64,000 nucleotides of DNA, from assembly GCF_000619945.1 (NCBI RefSeq), contig NZ_JHVC01000016.1, forward strand, positions 26,479 to 90,478. Direction: 5' to 3'. Positions 52,040 through 60,753 of the stretch are shown here, piece by piece. The notes under the pieces were generated by a model, which worked only from the letters and a program-made list of their open reading frames with translations, ran no database searches and was not told where the DNA came from. Position 1 is the first letter of the stretch. Each line of letters opens with the position of its first letter. The DNA comes from Clostridium lundense DSM 17049 (GTDB lineage: Bacteria > Bacillota > Clostridia > Clostridiales > Clostridiaceae). The translations under genes and the position numbers were made by a program.

Positions 52040-53191
52040 GTGAATATAGTTATAGCTCCAGATTCTTTTAAAGGAAGTTTAACAGCCTGTGAAGCATGTA
52101 ATTATATAGAAAATGGAATAAAAAAAGTTGTTAGTGATGTGAATATTATAAAGGTTCCTATGGCAGACGGTGGAGAAGGAACTGTACAATCATTAGTGGA
52201 TGCTACTTTAGGTAAAACGATAAAGAAAAAAGTTAAGGGTCCTTTGCTAGAAGAAGTAGAAGCCTTTTATGGTATTTTGGGTGATGGAAAAACAGCTGTG
52301 ATTGAAATGGCAGCAGCATCGGGATTGCCATTAATAGAAAAAGAAGAAAGAAACCCTTTAAAGACCACTACTTACGGTACTGGTGAGCTTATAAAAGATG
52401 CTATTGATAAAGGATGTAGCGAAATTATTATAGGTATAGGTGGAAGTGCAACAAACGATGGTGGTGCAGGAATGGCTATGGCACTAGGTGCTAAATTTTT
52501 GGATAAAAATGGTAAAAGTATAGGATTTGGTGGGGGAGAATTAGGCAATATAGAAAAAATAGATTTAGCTTCATTTAATTCATTGTTAAAAAATGTAAAT
52601 ATAATAGCAGCTTGTGATGTAGATAATCCTTTATGTGGGGAAAAAGGAGCATCTTACGTTTATGGTCCTCAAAAAGGCGCTACAAAAGAAATGGTAGAAA
52701 TACTAGATGAAAATTTGTTGCATTACGGAAAACTATTAGAATTAAAGTTTAATAAAAGTATAATTAACTATCCAGGAGCTGGTGCAGCAGGTGGATTAGG
52801 AGCAGGATTACTAGTTTTTTTAAATGCTGAGTTAAAAAGAGGAATTGATATAGTTATAGAGGTAACTGGATTAGAGGAAAAAGTACAACAAGCTGATTTA
52901 GTTATAACAGGGGAAGGTAAGATAGATTTTCAAACTTCTTTTGGGAAAACACCTTATGGTGTAGCTCAAATATCTAAAAAATATAATAAGCCAGTAATTG
53001 CCATCGCTGGCAGCATAGGCGATGGTGCAGAGGAATTATACAATAAGGGGATTGATAGTATATTTTCAATAATAGATAAGCCTTTATCTCTTGAAGAAGC
53101 AATAAAAAATAGTGGGGAGCTTTTAGAGAATTCAATGGAAAGAATTATTAGGCTTATGAATATTTCTAAAGTATATGATCACAGCAAGTAA
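52040..53191 (+). CDS. Glycerate kinase (GarK/GlxK type)
   Basis: A 383-residue kinase of the bacterial glycerate kinase type 2 family that phosphorylates D-glycerate to 2-phosphoglycerate (or 3-phosphoglycerate), feeding glycolysis. MNIVIAPDSFKGSLTACEA, PMADGGEGTVQSLVD, GIGGSATNDGGAGMAMALG and VITGEGKIDFQTSFGKTPYG are diagnostic. The start is GTG at 52040, six bases after AGGTGA (52028-52033). It lies between the CdaR regulator and the GntP permease. A small hairpin CAAGT AAA ACTTG with T tract overlaps the stop and may reduce read-through. Confidence 0.95.
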   Translation: MNIVIAPDSFKGSLTACEACNYIENGIKKVVSDVNIIKVPMADGGEGTVQSLVDATLGKTIKKKVKGPLLEEVEAFYGILGDGKTAVIEMAAASGLPLIEKEERNPLKTTTYGTGELIKDAIDKGCSEIIIGIGGSATNDGGAGMAMALGAKFLDKNGKSIGFGGGELGNIEKIDLASFNSLLKNVNIIAACDVDNPLCGEKGASYVYGPQKGATKEMVEILDENLLHYGKLLELKFNKSIINYPGAGAAGGLGAGLLVFLNAELKRGIDIVIEVTGLEEKVQQADLVITGEGKIDFQTSFGKTPYGVAQISKKYNKPVIAIAGSIGDGAEELYNKGIDSIFSIIDKPLSLEEAIKNSGELLENSMERIIRLMNISKVYDHSK

Positions 53192-53343
53192 AACTTGTTT
53201 TTATTATTTTGTTAATTCGTTGATTATACCCTTCTTAAATAAGGAATAAATTATTTTAAAAATATTTTATGCTGGTTTTAATGAAGAGAAATCAATGTTT
53301 ATATAATTTAATAATAAATATATTTTAGGGGGAGTTATATAAA

Positions 53344-54693
53344 ATGGGAGGTTTTTTATTAGTATTATCATTATTTTTAGCTATCATATTTATTGTAATT
53401 GCTACTTCTAAATTGAAGATTCATCCATTCTTATCATTAATAATTGCGGCATATGGATTAGCTTTTGTGGGAGGTGTTCCAGCGAGTAAAGTAGCAGATA
53501 TAATATCAAAGGGTTTTGGAGGAACGCTAACTAGTATAGGTATAGTAATAATATCAGGCTGTATAATAGGTACAATTTTAGAAAAGTCAGGAGCAGCTTT
53601 GAAAATGGCTGATGTTGTAATAAAAGTAGTGGGAGAAAAAAGACCCACTTTAGCAATGAGTATAATAGGCTATATTGTATCTATACCAGTTTTTTGTGAT
53701 TCTGGATTTGTAATTTTATCTTCATTAAATAAGACTTTGGCAAAAAAAACAAAAACTTCTTTTGTTGCTATGTCAGTAGCATTATCTACAGGGCTATATG
53801 CTACACATACATTGGTACCGCCAACACCTGGACCAATAGCAGCAGCAGCCAATTTGAAGTTGGACAACCTATTGTTAGTAATAGGAATAGGAATGTTAGT
53901 CGCCATACCAGCTGCTATATCTGGAAATATATTTGCCAATAAAGTAGCTTCAAAATATGAAGCTGTAAATTATAAAGATAACAATGAAACTTATGAAGAT
54001 GAGATGGCAAAGCATGGTAAGTTGCCTAATGCATGGGATGCCTTTGCACCTATAATTATTCCTATCATTTTGATGGCTATTGGGTCAGCGGCTAGTTTTC
54101 CAGGTAATCCATTTGGAGGAGGTACGTTTAAAAAAGTATGTGTATTCTTAGGTGTACCAATGAATGCACTGCTCATAGGTGTAATATTTGCATTTAAATT
54201 ATTACCTAAATTTGATGAAGAAACTTTAACTGGTTGGATAGGTGAAGCGCTTAAGGATGCAGCTATAATATTAGTAGTAACAGCAGCTGGAGGCGCACTT
54301 GGAAATGTAATTAAAGAAATTAAAGTTGGTGAATACATTGGTATGTCATTAAAGAGTTTAAACATAGGTATATTATTACCGTTTATAATATCAGCAGCTC
54401 TAAAAACTGCTCAAGGATCATCAACAGTTGCATTAGTTACAACTTCAGCTCTTATGTTTCCATTACTACCTTCATTAGGTTTTACAGGTGACATTGCTAA
54501 AACTTTAGTTGTGGCAGCTATAGGAGCAGGTGCGATGACAGTATCTCATGCCAACGATAGTTTCTTCTGGGTTGTATCACAATTTGGAGGAATGGATATA
54601 AAAACCGCATATAAAACACAAACCTTAGCCACTTTAATTGAAGGGGTTGTAGCAATGATTACTATATTTATTTTGTCTATTATATTATTATAA
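53344..54693 (+). CDS. GntP-family gluconate/glycerate:H+ symporter
   Basis: A 449-residue membrane protein with about twelve spans, of the gluconate permease (GntP) family. Diagnostic segments are KLKIHPFLSLIIAAYGLAFVGG near residues 23-44, IPVFCDSGFVILSSLNKTLAKK near 117-138, THTLVPPTPGPIAAA near 156-170, and VSHANDSFFWVVSQFG near 401-416. Next to a glycerate kinase it most likely imports glycerate. The ATG follows GGGGGAG. Its own promoter may lie in the 152-base gap upstream; a strong terminator follows. Confidence 0.93.
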   Translation: MGGFLLVLSLFLAIIFIVIATSKLKIHPFLSLIIAAYGLAFVGGVPASKVADIISKGFGGTLTSIGIVIISGCIIGTILEKSGAALKMADVVIKVVGEKRPTLAMSIIGYIVSIPVFCDSGFVILSSLNKTLAKKTKTSFVAMSVALSTGLYATHTLVPPTPGPIAAAANLKLDNLLLVIGIGMLVAIPAAISGNIFANKVASKYEAVNYKDNNETYEDEMAKHGKLPNAWDAFAPIIIPIILMAIGSAASFPGNPFGGGTFKKVCVFLGVPMNALLIGVIFAFKLLPKFDEETLTGWIGEALKDAAIILVVTAAGGALGNVIKEIKVGEYIGMSLKSLNIGILLPFIISAALKTAQGSSTVALVTTSALMFPLLPSLGFTGDIAKTLVVAAIGAGAMTVSHANDSFFWVVSQFGGMDIKTAYKTQTLATLIEGVVAMITIFILSIILL

Positions 54694-54699
54694 AAACAG

Positions 54700-54729
54700 T
54701 CCAAGCGCATATGTGCGCTTGGATTTTTT
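54700..54729 (+). terminator. Terminator of the GntP gene
   Basis: TCCAAGCGCATATGTGCGCTTGGA is read as CCAAGCGCAT paired with ATGTGCGCTTGG, followed by ATTTTTT. Confidence 0.95.
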
Positions 54730-54850
54730 AATTCATTTTCTTTATATAAAGAACAAGTGTATTTCTATAAAAGTCATAGTAATAGCTAGAAATAAGTACT
54801 ATGAGGTAAAAATGAATAAATGAAATTGATTACATGAAGCTTTAATAATA

Positions 54851-55095
54851 AAATTTGCAATTTTTAAAATTGCAAATTTCATAAACATACCATATAATGT
54901 ATATTAAAAAGAAACTATTGAATATATTTACTGGTATAAATTTCAATTATAAATATGTGAAGACCACTAGATAACACTTGAGTTTGAGCAGAAATATAAA
55001 TTGAATTTTGGATAGAGTAAAAGGAAAAATTATAAATTTGCAATTTTCAAATTGGGGCTTGGAAATTGCAAAAAATAATATTCAATTGCAAAATT
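54851..55095 (+). promoter_or_regulatory. oppA leader with repeated TTGCAA palindromes
   Basis: No gene is seen between 54730 and 55119. AAATTTGCAATTTT (54851-54864) and AAAATTGCAAATTT (54866-54879) form a perfect 14-base inverted repeat. AAATTTGCAATTTT recurs at 55034-55047, and AATTGCAAAA at 55063-55072 and CAATTGCAAAAT at 55084-55095 are further half-sites. Such spacing suggests operator sites or an RNA structure controlling the peptide transporter. Confidence 0.5.
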
Positions 55096-55119
55096 AAGAA
55101 AAATGAAGGGGGTTATAAA

Positions 55120-56697
55120 ATGAAAAAGAAAATTCTTGCACTAATCATGACAACTATAGTTACATCCACAATATTTTTTACGGGTTGCGGAGATGGAGGA
55201 AACAAGCCTGCTAATAGCACAGTTCAAAATACAGCAAAAACTTTGATATTTGCACAAGGTTCTGATCCTAGGGGCTTAGATCCAGCTTATGTAGATGATG
55301 GGGAATCTGCTAAAGTAATTGTTAATGTTTATGAGGGGCTACTAAAGTATAAGGATGAATCTACTGAACTAGAGCCATGTCTTGCTAGGAGTTGGAATAT
55401 AAGCAAGGATGGTAAAGAATATACGTTTAAATTAAGAGAAGGGGTAAAATTCCATGATGGTACTCCTTTTAATGCAGACGCTGTAAAGTATAATATTGAG
55501 AGACAATTGCCTCCAAATGCAAAAGAAGATATGCCTTACGCGTCATTTACTTTTGGGCAGGTTCAAAAGGTTGAAAAAGTAGATGATTATACAGTTAAAA
55601 TTACTTTAAAAGAACCGTATACTCCATTTTTAGCCAATTTAGCTATGTGTCTTGCAGCACCTATGGCGAGTCCAGAGGCTTTAAAGAAAAATAGTGGCAA
55701 TATAAATGAATCACCTGTAGGTACGGGTCCATTTAAGTTTGTAGCATGGAAAAAGGGAGAATCAATATCTCTTGAAAGAAATAATGAGTATTGGGGAGAT
55801 AAGGCTAAAGCTGATAAGGTAGTGTTTAAATTTACAAAGGAAAATTCTGTTCGTGCTAGTGAGCTTATGACAGGTGCTGTTGATATGATGGATGGAGTTG
55901 ATCCTAATGATGTTAAAAAAATCAAAGATAGTAAAATGAATATATTAAATGAAAAAGGTATGAATATAAATTATATGGCATTTAACTGCTCAAGAGCTCC
56001 ATTTAATGATACTAAATTAAGACAAGCAATAAGTTATGCAATAAATAGAGAAGAACTTGTTAAGTATTTGTATCAAGGATTTGCAGATGTAGCATATGCT
56101 CCACTACCGTCTTTCATACCTGGATTTAATGATAAAATAAAATCTTATGAATATAATCCAGAAAAAGCTAAAAATTTGTTAAAGGAAGCTGGAAAAGAGA
56201 ATTTACAAATTAAAATGATTGCATATTCAAATCCAAGACCATATAACCCTGTAAATGGACAAAAGCTAGCAGAAGCTATACAAAACTATTTATCAAAGGT
56301 AGGAATAAAGGCCACAATTGATGTATATCCTTGGAAAGAATATAAAGAGAAAATTGCACAAGGAGAAGGAGACATATTATTCTATGGCTGGACTGGAGAT
56401 AATGGAGATGCAGATAACTTCTTATCCTTATTTGATTCAAAAGAAATAAAATCAACTTTAAATTCTGCAAAATATAACAGCTCTAAAGTTGATGAATTAT
56501 TAGCCAAGGGTAGAAGAACTCCAAATGGGGAAGAAAGAAATAATGTATATAAAGAAATTCAAAGTGTAGTAGATAAAGATGCACCATGGCTTACTATTTC
56601 CTATGCAAAGGATATGGCAGCTTATTCGCCAAAAATAAAGAATTTTAAGGTTCATCCTACAGGAGTTGTATTTTTGAAAAATGTAGATAAAGAATAA
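55120..56697 (+). CDS. Peptide ABC transporter substrate-binding lipoprotein
   Basis: A 525-residue lipoprotein of the extracellular solute-binding family 5 (OppA/DppA). Signal MKKKILALIMTTIVTSTIFF has lipobox FFTGC. Diagnostic segments are GLDPAYVDDGESAKVIVNVYEGLLKY, WNISKDGKEYTFKLREGVKFHDG and VGTGPFKFVAWKKGESISLERN. The ATG at 55120 follows GAAGGGGG; a longer frame upstream lacks a site and would bury the signal. It is the first gene of a five-gene transporter operon. The form of the binding pocket suggests a dipeptide/oligopeptide ligand, but nickel-type or other small-molecule ligands cannot be excluded. Confidence 0.92.
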   Translation: MKKKILALIMTTIVTSTIFFTGCGDGGNKPANSTVQNTAKTLIFAQGSDPRGLDPAYVDDGESAKVIVNVYEGLLKYKDESTELEPCLARSWNISKDGKEYTFKLREGVKFHDGTPFNADAVKYNIERQLPPNAKEDMPYASFTFGQVQKVEKVDDYTVKITLKEPYTPFLANLAMCLAAPMASPEALKKNSGNINESPVGTGPFKFVAWKKGESISLERNNEYWGDKAKADKVVFKFTKENSVRASELMTGAVDMMDGVDPNDVKKIKDSKMNILNEKGMNINYMAFNCSRAPFNDTKLRQAISYAINREELVKYLYQGFADVAYAPLPSFIPGFNDKIKSYEYNPEKAKNLLKEAGKENLQIKMIAYSNPRPYNPVNGQKLAEAIQNYLSKVGIKATIDVYPWKEYKEKIAQGEGDILFYGWTGDNGDADNFLSLFDSKEIKSTLNSAKYNSSKVDELLAKGRRTPNGEERNNVYKEIQSVVDKDAPWLTISYAKDMAAYSPKIKNFKVHPTGVVFLKNVDKE

Positions 56698-56721
56698 GGC
56701 ATATGAAAGAAAAATTTAAGA

Positions 56722-56747
56722 AATACCCCGTTTAAAAACGGGGTTTC
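56722..56747 (+). terminator. Attenuator between binding-protein and permease genes
   Basis: ACCCCG pairs with CGGGGT around TTTAAAAA, followed by TTCTATT. Short T tract, so it probably only lowers downstream transcription, giving more binding protein than permease. Confidence 0.75.
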
Positions 56748-56783
56748 TATTCATACATAACAATAAATTAGGGGGATAAGGTT

Positions 56784-57788
56784 ATGTTGAAATATATATT
56801 GAAAAGATTAGCATTATTAGTGCCAGTTATAATTGGCGTATCTGTATTGGTATTTTTAGTAATGCATGTTTTTACTACAGATCCTGCTAGCATCATATTG
56901 GGGCAACATGCTACTGCAGAACAAGTAGAGAAACTAAGAGAAGAATTAGGTTTAAATAAGCCTTTATATGTACAATATGCCATGTTTATAAAAGGTGTTT
57001 TTTGTGGAAATTTTGGAAACTCCCTTATAACAAAAACTTCTGTTACAAAGGAAATATTATCAAGATTTCCAGCTACCATTGAATTAGCATTAGCTGCTAT
57101 AATTATTGCTTCAGTTTTTGGAATATTAATGGGAATACTCTCAGCAGTAAAGCAAAATTCTATAGTTGACTATATGAGTATGTTTATATCGTTACTTGGT
57201 GTTTCAATGCCTATATTTTGGCTTGGACTTATGCTTATAGTGTTATTTTCAGTTAAGCTGCACTTGCTTCCTGTATCTGGAAGAATGACTATAGGTATGG
57301 AGCCCACTCATATTACAGGACTTTATCTTTTAGACAGTTTGATTTCAGGTAATATGGTAGCTTTTAAAGATAGTTTAAAACATTTAATATTACCAGCTAT
57401 TGCATTAGCGTCTTATTCTACTGCTATTATAGCTCGTATGACTAGGTCTACCATGCTTGAGATTATAAAGCAAGATTATATAAGAACTGCAAGAGCAAAA
57501 GGGTTGTTTGAAAAAGCAGTTATATTAAAGCATGCTTTAAGAAATGCTTTAATACCAGTTACTACTGTTATAGGACTTCAATTAGGATCTTTGTTAGGAG
57601 GAGCGGTGTTAACTGAAACTGTATTTTCATGGCCAGGGGTAGGAAGCTATACCATAGATGCTATTTTGAAATCTGACTATCCGGTGGTACAGGGTGCTGT
57701 AATGATACTTGCTACAGTTTTTGTGCTAGTAAATTTAATAGTAGATTTGTTATATGCTTATTTAGATCCAAGAATAAAGTACTCCTAA
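56784..57788 (+). CDS. Peptide ABC transporter permease (OppB/DppB type)
   Basis: A 334-residue permease with about six spans. The N-terminus MLKYILKRLALLVPVIIGVSVLVF is typical for DppB/OppB. The EAA loop, RTARAKGLFEKAVILKHALRNALIPVTT near residues 235-262, contacts the ATPases. YTIDAILKSDYPVVQGAVMI near the end is also conserved. The ATG follows TAGGGGGA. It pairs with the following permease to form the channel. Confidence 0.94.
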   Translation: MLKYILKRLALLVPVIIGVSVLVFLVMHVFTTDPASIILGQHATAEQVEKLREELGLNKPLYVQYAMFIKGVFCGNFGNSLITKTSVTKEILSRFPATIELALAAIIIASVFGILMGILSAVKQNSIVDYMSMFISLLGVSMPIFWLGLMLIVLFSVKLHLLPVSGRMTIGMEPTHITGLYLLDSLISGNMVAFKDSLKHLILPAIALASYSTAIIARMTRSTMLEIIKQDYIRTARAKGLFEKAVILKHALRNALIPVTTVIGLQLGSLLGGAVLTETVFSWPGVGSYTIDAILKSDYPVVQGAVMILATVFVLVNLIVDLLYAYLDPRIKYS

Positions 57789-57813
57789 AATGTGGGATGG
57801 GGAGGTATTAATT

Positions 57814-58704
57814 ATGGAGACTAATATGGAACTAAATGTTAAAGTTGAAGCTAAAGAAAGAAAGTATAGACTTTTAAGAAATATGCTAGGTATGTTAACT
57901 AAAAATAAGGCTGCTTTAATAGGGTTAATAATTATTATTTTATTAATAATCGTAGCTGTAATGGGTAAATTTTTTATGCCGTATAACCCCTATGACGGAA
58001 ACTTGTCTCAAAGCTTGCAGGCACCTTCATCAGCTCATGTATTAGGAACGGATGAACAAGGAAGAGATATTTTAAGCAGAATTATAGATGGAACTAAAAT
58101 ATCTTTAAGAGTTGGTGTTACCTCTGTAGCTATTGCATTAAGTATAGGAACTTTAATAGGATCTATTGCTGGTTATTATGGTGGGAAAATTGATATGCTT
58201 TTGATGAGAATAATGGATATAATTCTAGCATTTCCATCACTACTTTTAGCTATAGCTTTCATGAGTGTTTTAGGTAAAGGTATAGATAAGGCTGTTATTG
58301 CTATAAGTATTGTAACTATACCGGAGTACGCACGAATAGTAAGAAGTTGTATATTAACAGTTAAGGAAAATGAATATGTTCAAGCTGCTAAGGTTATAGG
58401 AAACAATGATGCTACCATAATATTTAAGCATATATTGCCTAATGTAATGTCACCTATAATAGTACGTGCTACTTTAGGAGTATCTACAGCTATTTTGGAA
58501 ACTTCTGCTCTTGGTTTTTTAGGATTAGGAGTTCAACCACCACTTGCAGAATGGGGAAGTATGCTTGGTGCAGGAAGAGGATATTTTTATAATGCTCCTC
58601 ATATAGTTTTATTTCCAGGTATAGCTATTACAATTACAGTTTTAGCATTTAATCTATTTGGAGATGGTCTTAGGGATGCTTTGGATCCTAAGCTTAGAAA
58701 GTAG
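57814..58704 (+). CDS. Peptide ABC transporter permease (OppC/DppC type)
   Basis: A 296-residue permease with about six spans. HVLGTDEQGRDILSRIIDGTKISLRVG near residues 78-104 is the OppC hallmark, and the EAA loop is YVQAAKVIGNNDATIIFKHILPN near 190-212. EWGSMLGAGRGYFYNAPHIVLFPG near the end is conserved. The ATG at 57814 follows GGGGAGG at eight bases; an ATG at 57790 overlaps that region with no site of its own. Twenty-five bases separate it from the previous gene. Confidence 0.94.
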   Translation: METNMELNVKVEAKERKYRLLRNMLGMLTKNKAALIGLIIIILLIIVAVMGKFFMPYNPYDGNLSQSLQAPSSAHVLGTDEQGRDILSRIIDGTKISLRVGVTSVAIALSIGTLIGSIAGYYGGKIDMLLMRIMDIILAFPSLLLAIAFMSVLGKGIDKAVIAISIVTIPEYARIVRSCILTVKENEYVQAAKVIGNNDATIIFKHILPNVMSPIIVRATLGVSTAILETSALGFLGLGVQPPLAEWGSMLGAGRGYFYNAPHIVLFPGIAITITVLAFNLFGDGLRDALDPKLRK

Positions 58705-58715
58705 GGTGAATTTAT

Positions 58716-59693
58716 ATGTTGCTGGAAGTTAGAAATTTAAAAACTCAGTTTAAAACAAAAGAAGGAGCGGTAAATGCAGTTAATGGAGTGAATTTTAATG
58801 TGGATAAAGGAGAGGTGGTGGCTGTTGTTGGTGAATCAGGCAGCGGAAAGAGTGTTACCTCTCTTTCCATTATGGGACTTATAGAAAGTGGAGCATCAGA
58901 ATCTGTAGAAGGAGAAATTATATTTAAAGGAGAAAATCTACTGAAAAAGAGTAAGAAGGAAATGCAAAATATTAGAGGAAATGAAATTTCTATGATATTT
59001 CAAGAACCTATGACTTCATTAAATCCTGTATTTACTATTGGAAGACAGATTACAGAAGTTATTATAAGGCATGAGGATATATCAAAAAAAGATGCGGAAA
59101 AAAGGGCTATAGAAATGTTGGAACTTGTGGGGATACCTTCTCCTGAGAAAAGAATAAAGGATTATCCACATCAGATGAGTGGAGGTATGAGACAGCGTGT
59201 AATGATTGCAATGGCTTTAGTGTGTAATCCAGAGCTTCTTATTGCAGATGAACCTACCACAGCATTAGATGTAACTATACAAGCGCAAATATTAGATTTA
59301 ATGTTAAAACTTAAAGAAAAATTAGGTACAGCTATTTTGCTTATAACTCATGATTTAGGAGTGGTAGCAGAGATAGCGGATAGAGTAGTAGTAATGTATT
59401 GTGGAAAGATAGTTGAGGATGGAACAGTAGAAGAAATATTTGAAAAACCATTGCATCCTTATACTGAAGGATTGTTAAAATCAATACCTAAAATAGATGA
59501 ACAGTGTGAAAAGTTATTTATGATACCTGGTATGGTTCCTAATCCATTAGAAATGCCAAAAGGATGTGCTTTTAGTACAAGGTGTAATAAATGCAATCAG
59601 ATGTGTATTAATAATGAACCTCCTATATTTATAGAAGATGAAAGAAATGTTAGATGTTTTTTGTATGATAAAAATGGTGGGAGTGAAATGTAA
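58716..59693 (+). CDS. Peptide ABC transporter ATP-binding protein (OppD type)
   Basis: A 325-residue ATPase. Walker A GESGSGKSVTSLS near residues 38-50, the Q-loop FQEPMTSLNPVFTIG, the signature MSGGMRQRVMIAMAL, and Walker B LLIADEPTTALDVT are all intact. The H-loop is LLITHDLGVVAEIADRV. The C-terminal oligopeptide domain has the Cys pattern PKGCAFSTRCNKCNQMC typical of OppD/F, a possible Fe-S or metal site. The ATG follows AGGGTGA. The next gene starts one base after its stop codon. Confidence 0.96.
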   Translation: MLLEVRNLKTQFKTKEGAVNAVNGVNFNVDKGEVVAVVGESGSGKSVTSLSIMGLIESGASESVEGEIIFKGENLLKKSKKEMQNIRGNEISMIFQEPMTSLNPVFTIGRQITEVIIRHEDISKKDAEKRAIEMLELVGIPSPEKRIKDYPHQMSGGMRQRVMIAMALVCNPELLIADEPTTALDVTIQAQILDLMLKLKEKLGTAILLITHDLGVVAEIADRVVVMYCGKIVEDGTVEEIFEKPLHPYTEGLLKSIPKIDEQCEKLFMIPGMVPNPLEMPKGCAFSTRCNKCNQMCINNEPPIFIEDERNVRCFLYDKNGGSEM

Positions 59694-59694
59694 T

Positions 59695-60672
59695 ATGGAA
59701 GTTTTAATGGAAGTTAGGAATTTAAGTAAATATTTTCCCATGAAATCTGGTTTTTTCGATAAGGATACCAATTATGTAAAAGCAGTAGATAATGTTAGTT
59801 TTGAAATATATAAGGGAGAAACCTTGGGACTAGTAGGAGAATCAGGATGTGGAAAGTCTACTACGGGAAGAATGTTGGTGGATTTGTTGGAGCCAACAGA
59901 GGGTAAAGTAATATTTGATGGAATGGATATAAGGGAGTTAAAGAAGAAAAATAGAAAAGAATTAAGTAAAAATATACAGATAATATTTCAAGACCCTTAT
60001 GCTTCATTAAATCCAAGAATGACAATAGGGGATATAATAAAAGAGCCTATGATTGTAAATAAAATAGCAAAAGGAGAAGAGTTAGACAAGAGATTATTAA
60101 AGCTATTAAATTGCGTAGGACTTGCAAGTTATCATAAAGATAGATATCCTCATGAATTTAGTGGTGGACAAAGGCAGAGAGTAGGGATAGCCAGAGCTAT
60201 CTCTGTTAATCCTAAGCTTATAGTATGTGATGAGCCAGTTTCTGCATTAGATGTTTCTATACAGGCTCAAGTGTTAAATTTGCTTCATGATTTACAACAT
60301 GAATTCAATTTGACTTATTTATTTATAGCTCATGGATTAAATGTAGTAAAGCATATTAGTGATAGAGTTGGAGTTATGTATTTAGGTAAATTGGTAGAAG
60401 TTGCAGAAGATGAGAGTTTATATAATTCTCCTAAACATCCCTATACCCAAGCTTTATTATCAGCTATACCAGTGCCTGATCCGAAAAAGAAAAAAGAGAG
60501 AATAATATTAAGTGGAGATGTTCCTAATCCTATAAATCCACCAACAGGATGTAGATTTCATACTAGATGTGAAAAGTGTATGGGGATATGTAAGGTTAAA
60601 GAGCCTGAAATGATAGAAGTGGGAAATAATCATAGGGTAGCTTGTCATATATATGATAAAAATAAACTATAA
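59695..60672 (+). CDS. Peptide ABC transporter ATP-binding protein (OppF type)
   Basis: A 325-residue ATPase, the second nucleotide-binding subunit. Walker A is GESGCGKSTTGR, the Q-loop FQDPYASLNPRMTIG, the signature FSGGQRQRVGIARAI and Walker B LIVCDEPVSALDVSIQAQ. The H-loop reads FIAHGLNVVKHIS; the usual sequence is AHDL, so the Asp after the essential His is Gly here. The C-terminal PTGCRFHTRCEKCMGIC keeps the Cys pattern. The ATG at 59695 directly follows the previous stop; GGGAG at 59679-59683 could serve it. A second ATG at 59707 is possible. Confidence 0.94.
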   Translation: MEVLMEVRNLSKYFPMKSGFFDKDTNYVKAVDNVSFEIYKGETLGLVGESGCGKSTTGRMLVDLLEPTEGKVIFDGMDIRELKKKNRKELSKNIQIIFQDPYASLNPRMTIGDIIKEPMIVNKIAKGEELDKRLLKLLNCVGLASYHKDRYPHEFSGGQRQRVGIARAISVNPKLIVCDEPVSALDVSIQAQVLNLLHDLQHEFNLTYLFIAHGLNVVKHISDRVGVMYLGKLVEVAEDESLYNSPKHPYTQALLSAIPVPDPKKKKERIILSGDVPNPINPPTGCRFHTRCEKCMGICKVKEPEMIEVGNNHRVACHIYDKNKL

Positions 60673-60688
60673 AATATATTTATAGTTT
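60664..60688 (+). terminator. Possible terminator of the opp operon
   Basis: AAACTATAAA pairs with TTTATAGTTT around TATAT, overlapping the stop codon; only a few T follow. Confidence 0.5.
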
Positions 60689-60753
60689 TATAGAACCAAA
60701 ATAAAATAGGTGCATATAATAATTATGGTAATATTTAAAGGAAGGTAAAATTA

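Noticed and set aside
53991..54365. Long antisense frame inside the GntP gene, and similar ones inside prfC (28101-28487), ftsH and the giant glucan-synthase gene
   Set aside because: They are codon-bias shadows of strongly supported genes, without ribosome-binding sites or recognisable motifs.
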